Shown here one piece after another: positions 59,047 through 64,000 of a stretch of 64,000 bases of DNA. Each line of letters opens with the position of its first letter. The stretch's first letter is position 1. The notes below the pieces were generated by a model. That model had not been told where the DNA came from. It searched no databases and saw only the letters and a list, made by a program, of their open reading frames with translations. This stretch comes from Streptomyces silvae (lineage in GTDB: Bacteria > Actinomycetota > Actinomycetes > Streptomycetales > Streptomycetaceae), in assembly GCF_016745505.1 (NCBI RefSeq), contig NZ_JAERUC010000111.1, positions 1 through 64,000 of the forward strand. Direction: 5' to 3'. The translations under genes and the position numbers were made by a program.

Positions 59047-59283
59047 GTGGGGGGTCCCCTCCGTGTTGCATGTGACCGGAGTTCTTCCGGTTTTTGACAT
59101 GCGCATGTTTGCGTACGGAGAGGGGGTGCACAAGGGTCGGAATCAAGCCGGGACGATCAACTATGGGCGGTGAGGGGGTTATGAGCTGCTGGCCTTTGAG
59201 CGTGCAGGAGTGAGTTGTTGGGCCTGGGGGTGAGTCCGGTTGGGTGGGTGGAGGTCGGGAACGGGTGTTCTTGGGTCGTATGG

Positions 59284-60981
59284 GTGACCTTGGTGGTGGT
59301 GGTTCGTTGTGCTGGGTGGCAGTCGGTACGGCTTCGGGGTGGGGGTGTGGTGGTGGGTGGTGTGCGGGAGTTGGCGGCGTCGTTCGTGGTGCCGGGTCCT
59401 TCCGGGGTGGCGGTACGGGACCGTCTCAAGCACCTGACACCCCTGGACGAAGAGGTCCTGCGGGCGGTGGGGGCGCATCAAGGTGCGCTCGCCTCCCGCG
59501 ACCTCAAGACCCGATGTGCGCAGGGCCTGGATCACAGTGCGGAGTCGTGGGCGGCCCGTAAGCGCGAGCTGACGTCGGTGTCGTCGTCAAGGATCGCCGG
59601 GGCGATCACGAAGGCCACGCACGCCCAGTGGGCGCTCGCCCGCCGCTGCCAGGCCGCCCACATCCGCTCGCTGGAAGCCGGGATCAAGACCCTCAGGCAC
59701 CGACTGTCCCTCCCCATCGGGCAGAAGGGCACCAAGCGTGCGGCCGGCGGCTACCGGTCCCGGCGTGAGTGGTTCCAGAAATCGCGTCGCCTCACCGCCC
59801 TGGAAGCACGACACACCGCCGCAGTGGCGGACTGGCAGGCCGGCCGGGTGCGGGTGGTGCGGGGCGGGAAACACCTGCTCACCACCCGCCACCATCTGGC
59901 CGAGGCCGGGCTCACCGAGGACGAGTGGCTTCAGCGGTGGGAGGCGGAACGCTGGTTTCTGGCGGCGGACGGTGAGTCGGGGAAGCGGTTCGGGAACGAG
60001 ACGATCCGTGTCACCCCGGACGGCCTGGTCAGCATCAAGCTGCCCGCCCCGCTGGCTCATCTGGCCAACGCCCCGCAGGGCCGCTACATCCTGACGGGCG
60101 CGGTCGGGCTCGCGCATCGGGGTGTGGAGTGGGCTGACCGCGTCGAAGCGAACCAGGCTGTCGCTTACCGCATCCACTACGACACCGAGCGTGGGCGCTG
60201 GTATCTGACCGCGTCCTGGCAACGCCCCACCATACCGACCGTGTCGCTGGAGGCGGCCCGGGCCAAGGGCGTGATCGGTGTGGACACCAACGCCGACCAC
60301 TTCGCCGCCTACCGCCTCGACAAGCACGGGAACCCGGTCGGCGAGCCGCACCGCTTCGGCTACGACCTGTCCGGCACCACCACACACCGCGACGCCCAAC
60401 TCCGCCACGCCCTCACCCGCCTCCTGCACTGGGCCACACAGAGCGGGGTGGCAGCGATCGCCATCGAGGACCTCGACTTCACCGCCGAGAAGACGCGGGA
60501 GAAACACGGCCGTCGTAAGAAGTTCCGGCAGCTGATCTCCGGCATCCCGACCGGGAAACTCAAAGCCCGCCTGGTCTCCATGGCCGCCGAACACGGGCTC
60601 GCGATCATCGCGGTCGACCCCGCTTACACCTCGATGTGGGGTGGACAGCACTGGCATAAGCCACTGGCCACCCCGCGTCGGAGAATGTCCCGTCACGATG
60701 CCGCCGGTATCGCTGTCGGGCGACGCGCTCTCGGACACCCGGTCCGGCGTCGGACGGCACCGCCCCCACAGGACCGGAGTGATCGTGCGGGGCATCGGAC
60801 CGTCCAGGCCCAACCAGGTGCACGAGGGCGTGAGGGAACCCGCCCGCCCGCAGCGGACCACGCCCCTGGAGGCGTGTCACCGAACGGGACGCGAAAGCGG
60901 CAACCCAGCGCATCCAACACCGTTCGGGATGTCCGCAGTGAGCAGGAATGGGTACAAGACCCATTCCTGCTCACTGAATAG
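59284..60981 (+). CDS. TnpB-like RuvC nuclease of an IS200/IS605-type element, zinc-finger-less
   Basis: About 565 aa. The N-terminal region has DRLKHLTPLDEEVLRAVGAHQGALASRDLKTR. The RuvC-like core has three acidic positions: GVIGVDTNADHFAAY, AIAIEDLDF and RMSRHDAAGIAVGRR. The CxxC...CxxC zinc finger usual between the last two motifs is absent (PAYTSMWGGQHWHK). The start is uncertain: GTG 59284 or GTG 59362. The last 90 residues are basic and low-complexity and run into a hairpin. No TnpA gene is nearby, so the element is probably non-autonomous. Confidence 0.8.
   Translation: MTLVVVVRCAGWQSVRLRGGGVVVGGVRELAASFVVPGPSGVAVRDRLKHLTPLDEEVLRAVGAHQGALASRDLKTRCAQGLDHSAESWAARKRELTSVSSSRIAGAITKATHAQWALARRCQAAHIRSLEAGIKTLRHRLSLPIGQKGTKRAAGGYRSRREWFQKSRRLTALEARHTAAVADWQAGRVRVVRGGKHLLTTRHHLAEAGLTEDEWLQRWEAERWFLAADGESGKRFGNETIRVTPDGLVSIKLPAPLAHLANAPQGRYILTGAVGLAHRGVEWADRVEANQAVAYRIHYDTERGRWYLTASWQRPTIPTVSLEAARAKGVIGVDTNADHFAAYRLDKHGNPVGEPHRFGYDLSGTTTHRDAQLRHALTRLLHWATQSGVAAIAIEDLDFTAEKTREKHGRRKKFRQLISGIPTGKLKARLVSMAAEHGLAIIAVDPAYTSMWGGQHWHKPLATPRRRMSRHDAAGIAVGRRALGHPVRRRTAPPPQDRSDRAGHRTVQAQPGARGREGTRPPAADHAPGGVSPNGTRKRQPSASNTVRDVRSEQEWVQDPFLLTE
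60937..60975 (+). mobile_element. Perfect hairpin at the right end of the TnpB element
   Basis: A 17-bp perfect stem (60937-60953 with 60959-60975) and a 5-nt loop lie over the last codons of the TnpB-like frame and 13 nt before the acetyltransferase ATG. IS200/IS605 ends carry subterminal hairpins recognised by TnpA, and TnpB guide RNAs end at the right end, so this is probably the right-end structure; a terminator is the alternative. Confidence 0.6.
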
Positions 60982-60988
60982 GAACGGT

Positions 60989-61807
60989 ATGACACTCGAC
61001 CTCGACGCCTATTTCGCCCGCATCGGCCGGGCGGGAGACACGGACCGCCGCCCCACCGTGGAGGTACTGCGGTCCGTGCACCGCGCCCACATGCTGGGCA
61101 TCCCGTTCGAGAATCTGGAGCCTCTCCTCGGCAGCGCCCCGTCCCTCGCGCTCCCCGACCTGGAGAGGAAGCTCGTCCGCAGTGAGCGCGGCGGGTACTG
61201 CTACGAGCACAACACCCTTCTCGCCGCCGTCCTCACCCAGCTCGGGTTCCGGGTGACGCTGCTGACCGCGCGGGTGGTGCTGGGTGCCGCGCCCGGTGAC
61301 ATCAGGCCCCGTACGCACATGCTGATGCAGGTGGACGTGGAGGGTGAGTCCACCCCGTGGCTGGCCGATGTCGGCTTCGGGTCGCACGGTGCGCTGCTGG
61401 AGCCGATCCCGCTGGTGGTGGACGCCGAGCTGCTCGACACCCCGCGCCGCCACCGGCTCGTGCACGCCCCGCACGACGGGCCGCTGGAGATGTGGGAGCT
61501 GCAGGCGGACAAGGGCGGCTACTGGGAGCCGCAGTACGAGTTCACCCTGGAGCCCTTCGAGGCCCCGGACTACGACGTCATCAACTGGCACATCGCGACG
61601 AACCCGCGCTCGCCGTTCCGGCAGGCGCTGTACGCCCAGCGCACCCTGCCGGGCCTGCACCGGGCCCTGTCCGGGCGGACGCTGGTGGAGACCGCCGACG
61701 ACGGCACGGTCACGGAGCGGGAGCTGAGCGACTCCGCCGAGGTGGTGCGGGTGCTGGCCGAGGACTTCGGCGTACGCCTCCCCGAGGGGACCGTGCTGCC
61801 CGGCTGA
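60989..61807 (+). CDS. Arylamine N-acetyltransferase
   Basis: A 272-aa NAT-family enzyme transferring acetyl from acetyl-CoA to arylamines or hydrazines. The Cys-His-Asp triad is visible as RGGYCYEHN, RPRTHMLMQV and WLADVGFG. IPFENLEPLL is the usual N-terminal motif. ATG 60989 has AGGA about 6 nt upstream. The TnpB element ends immediately upstream, so the native promoter may have been displaced and expression may depend on the element. Confidence 0.9.
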   Translation: MTLDLDAYFARIGRAGDTDRRPTVEVLRSVHRAHMLGIPFENLEPLLGSAPSLALPDLERKLVRSERGGYCYEHNTLLAAVLTQLGFRVTLLTARVVLGAAPGDIRPRTHMLMQVDVEGESTPWLADVGFGSHGALLEPIPLVVDAELLDTPRRHRLVHAPHDGPLEMWELQADKGGYWEPQYEFTLEPFEAPDYDVINWHIATNPRSPFRQALYAQRTLPGLHRALSGRTLVETADDGTVTERELSDSAEVVRVLAEDFGVRLPEGTVLPG

Positions 61808-62022
61808 CCGGGGCGGGCCGGCGTTCGTGGCGCATCTCACCCGGCTCCGCCGCCCACGCCCGGATTCCAAGCCGTGGCCCCGCCGCGACCGGCCGTTCCC
61901 ACGGTCCGCGGGCGGGGCGGCATGCCGATGGAAGACCCGGCGCGCCGGAGCGCACCCCCGGAGGGAGCAACCGGTGCGCGAACCGGGCGCAGTGCGGGAA
62001 ACACGGCCGTAAGCTCGCAGAC

Positions 62023-63234
62023 ATGCAGGTCATCCAGTCCACGAAGCTCGCCGGCGTCTGTTACGAAATCCGCGGCCCCGTGCTCGAGGAAGCGATGCGG
62101 CTCGAAGCCGCAGGTCATCGCATCCTCAAGCTCAACACGGGCAACCCCGCGGCGTTCGGGTTCGAATGTCCGCCGGAGATCCTCGAGGACATCCTGCGCA
62201 ACCTCTCCGGGGCGCACGGCTACGGCGACGCCAAGGGCCTGCTGTCCGCGCGCCGCGCGGTGATGCAGCACTACCAGACCAAGGGGATCGACCTCGACGT
62301 CGAGGACATCTACCTGGGCAACGGCGTCTCCGAGCTGATCCAGATGTCGATGCAGGCGCTGCTCGACGACGGTGACGAGGTGCTCGTCCCCGCCCCGGAC
62401 TACCCGCTGTGGACGGCCTCGGTCTCGCTGGCCGGCGGTACGGCGGTGCACTACCGGTGCGACGAGCAGGCCGACTGGATGCCCGACCTCGCGGACATCG
62501 AGCGGAAGATCACGGACCGCACCAAGGCGCTCGTGATCATCAACCCGAACAACCCGACCGGCGCGGTGTACGACGACGAGATGCTGCGCGGGCTGACGGA
62601 GATCGCCCGGCGCCACAACCTGGTCGTCTGCTCCGACGAGATCTACGACCGGATCCTCTACGACGGCGCGACGCACACCCCGACCGCCGCCATCGCCCCC
62701 GATCTGATGGTGCTGACCTTCAACGGGCTCTCGAAGAACTACCGGATCGCGGGGTACCGCTCGGGCTGGATGGCGGTCTGCGGCCCGAAGGCGCACGCCT
62801 CCTCGTACATCGAGGGCCTGACGATCCTGGCGAACATGCGGCTCTGCGCCAACATGCCCGCGCAGCACGCGGTGGCGACCGCGCTCGGCGGCCGGCAGTC
62901 GATCAACGAGCTGGTGCTGCCGGGCGGGCGGATCCTGGAGCAGCGGGACGTGGCGTACGACCTGCTGACGCAGATCCCCGGGGTGACCTGTGTGAAGCCG
63001 AAGGGTGCGCTGTACCTCTTCCCGAGGCTCGACCCGAAGGTGTTCAAGATCAAGGACGACCGGCAGATGGTCCTGGACCTGCTGCGGGCCGAGAAGATCA
63101 TGGTGGTGCAGGGTACGGGCTTCAACTGGCCGGATCCCGATCACTTCCGGGTGGTCACGCTGCCGCCGGCCAAGGATCTGACGGACGCGATGACGCGGAT
63201 CGGCAACTTCCTGGACGGTTACAGCCAGCCCTGA
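62023..63234 (+). CDS. PLP-dependent aminotransferase (AlaA-like)
   Basis: A 403-aa fold-type I class I/II aminotransferase: LNTGNPAAFGFECP, GHGYGDAKGLLSAR-like start of the large domain, NPNNPTGAVY, SDEIYDRILYDG and the PLP lysine in LSKNYRIAGYRSGWM. The pattern best fits the alanine/glutamate-pyruvate aminotransferase AlaA (AlaT). ATG 62023 begins MQVIQSTKL, the usual N-terminus of actinobacterial members. Confidence 0.9.
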   Translation: MQVIQSTKLAGVCYEIRGPVLEEAMRLEAAGHRILKLNTGNPAAFGFECPPEILEDILRNLSGAHGYGDAKGLLSARRAVMQHYQTKGIDLDVEDIYLGNGVSELIQMSMQALLDDGDEVLVPAPDYPLWTASVSLAGGTAVHYRCDEQADWMPDLADIERKITDRTKALVIINPNNPTGAVYDDEMLRGLTEIARRHNLVVCSDEIYDRILYDGATHTPTAAIAPDLMVLTFNGLSKNYRIAGYRSGWMAVCGPKAHASSYIEGLTILANMRLCANMPAQHAVATALGGRQSINELVLPGGRILEQRDVAYDLLTQIPGVTCVKPKGALYLFPRLDPKVFKIKDDRQMVLDLLRAEKIMVVQGTGFNWPDPDHFRVVTLPPAKDLTDAMTRIGNFLDGYSQP

Positions 63235-63326
63235 GCGACGAAGAGCCACCAAGATCTTCGGATCCGACACAACTTTAGACTGAATCCAAGATAGGATGGC
63301 TCTACTGCACGATCAGGAGGCCATCC

Positions 63327-63725
63327 ATGTACGAGCCGATCCGCACCAAGTCGGTCCACACATCGGCCGACGACGCCGATTTCCCCCACCGCAGCCGCGA
63401 GGACGAGCTGGACATCCAGCTCGCCGGGCATCTCTCGGCCCTGCTCGCCGTCACCGACGAGCTGGGGCTCGACGCCATGGGCGACCGCATCGCCGGGCAG
63501 GTCGCCCGGCTGCGCTCGGCGCCGCCCGCGCGGCACGCGGGCCGGAGCGAGGCGTCCCCGGCCGCTCTGCACCGCCGCGCCCACGCCCTCGCGGGCCGGG
63601 TCCTCGTGGTGGCCGCGTCCCGCGCGGACACCGCCGTGGCGATCCTCGCGGCCGAGGCCATGGACGCGCACGCCGCGGCCCTGTCCGTCCCCACCGCGCC
63701 GACCGTCCTGGTCGGCGCCCCCTGA
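63327..63725 (+). CDS. Conserved hypothetical protein
   Basis: A 132-aa soluble, helical protein with two helical halves (LDIQLAGHLSALLAVTDELGLDAMGDRIAGQVARL and LHRRAHALAGRVLVVAASRADTAVAILAAEAMDAHAAAL). The family seems to be Streptomyces-restricted and I know of no function. CAGGAGG lies 6 nt upstream of the ATG. An AT-rich promoter region (63268-63300) precedes it. Confidence 0.8.
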   Translation: MYEPIRTKSVHTSADDADFPHRSREDELDIQLAGHLSALLAVTDELGLDAMGDRIAGQVARLRSAPPARHAGRSEASPAALHRRAHALAGRVLVVAASRADTAVAILAAEAMDAHAAALSVPTAPTVLVGAP

Positions 63726-63845
63726 CGGCCCCGGTCCACGGGTCGCGAAGACGCGTGGACCGGGTGCCACACACCTGCCCGGGCGCCCCGGCACCCGGGG
63801 CGCATCCCGGTGCCCTGCACGTGAGACGCGCACCGCACGAAAGCG

Positions 63846-63878
63846 GCACCCGGAGCCATGAGGGGGCTCCGGGTGCCA
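63846..63878 (+). terminator. Terminator before the last gene
   Basis: GGCACCCGGAGCC at 63846-63858 pairs perfectly with GGCTCCGGGTGCC at 63866-63878 around a 7-nt loop, between convergent genes. Confidence 0.85.
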
Positions 63879-63951
63879 TGCCGCGGCGGGCCGTTGACCC
63901 CACAGGTCAGGGCGGATGTCGGAAGGCCCGGCCGCGGGGTTCGGGAGTGGG

Positions 63952-64000
63952 TCAGCCCAGGCGCCGGACCAGCGCGCGGTACTCGTCCCACAGCTCCTTC
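63952..64000 (-). CDS. 3' end of a gene cut by the window edge
   Basis: The minus strand reads KELWDEYRALVRRLG and then TGA at 63954-63952. Codon use and the terminator downstream are consistent with a real gene end. Too little is present to identify the product. Confidence 0.5.
   Translation of the reverse strand, partial: KELWDEYRALVRRLG

Noticed and set aside
60641..60988. Extension of the acetyltransferase frame upstream into the TnpB element
   Set aside because: The extra sequence overlaps TnpB in another frame; NAT homology begins at the ATG at 60989, which has its own ribosome site.

Overview
The window is high-GC chromosomal DNA of a Streptomyces (or very close relative). Evidence: strong third-position GC throughout, frequent GTG starts, many leaderless or ATGA/GTGA-coupled genes, an oxyR-ahpCD locus, an XRE/DUF397/ATPase trio, a chitinase with a DasR-type site, and Actinobacteria-style Tad genes. 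No rRNA, tRNA, CRISPR array or prophage was seen.

Layout. 0.1-3.7 kb: PadR regulator, ABC ATPase and FtsX-type permease in a coupled operon. 3.8-6 kb: OxyR divergent from AhpC-AhpD. 6-12.3 kb: AI-2E family membrane protein, secreted lytic transglycosylase, PIN-PhoH ATPase, isoprenyl transferase, aldo-keto reductase. 12.5-15.2 kb: winged-helix protein, small hypothetical protein, methyltransferase. 15.3-45.8 kb: a large Tad/Flp pilus and toxin island. 46-49.4 kb: GH18 chitinase and Nramp transporter. 49.5-56.5 kb: a D-amino-acid/sugar-acid catabolic locus (GntP, RidA, IclR, PfkB kinase, D-threonine aldolase-like enzyme, D-aminoacylase). 56.7-64 kb: HTH regulator, small secreted peptide, serine protease, TnpB-like element with a 3' hairpin, arylamine N-acetyltransferase, aminotransferase, a small conserved protein and the 3' end of one more gene.

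The Tad/toxin island is the remarkable part. It encodes a prepilin peptidase (15.3 kb), a Flp pilin, TadE/TadG-like pseudopilins, TadA, TadB, TadC, TadZ, CpaB, an OmpA-domain protein and an embedded histidine kinase/NarL-type response regulator pair. Between the peptidase and the pilus genes lie three large proteins, each with a Flp-type prepilin segment (G-x-x-A-x-E-Y, with E at +5). One ends in a HINT domain plus a putative RNase-like domain. One ends in a Tox-REase-5-like nuclease domain and is followed by an Imm52-like immunity gene. One has a long uncharacterised body and is followed by a lipoprotein. I infer that polymorphic toxins are processed and displayed or exported by the Tad machinery through a fused pilin segment.

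An 18-bp palindrome, TTGGGCCC-N2-GGGCCCAA, occurs upstream of the peptidase, a lipoprotein gene, a small hypothetical gene, all three pilin-fusion genes and the flp operon. In six of seven copies a TANNNT -10 element starts 22-23 nt from the operator edge; the seventh has a weaker match at the same distance. That places the operator at about -43, the position expected for class II activation. The 8-2-8 geometry resembles the 7-2-7 sites of NarL-type regulators, so the embedded response regulator is the obvious candidate. The system therefore looks like one co-regulated Tad pilus plus pilin-toxin regulon.
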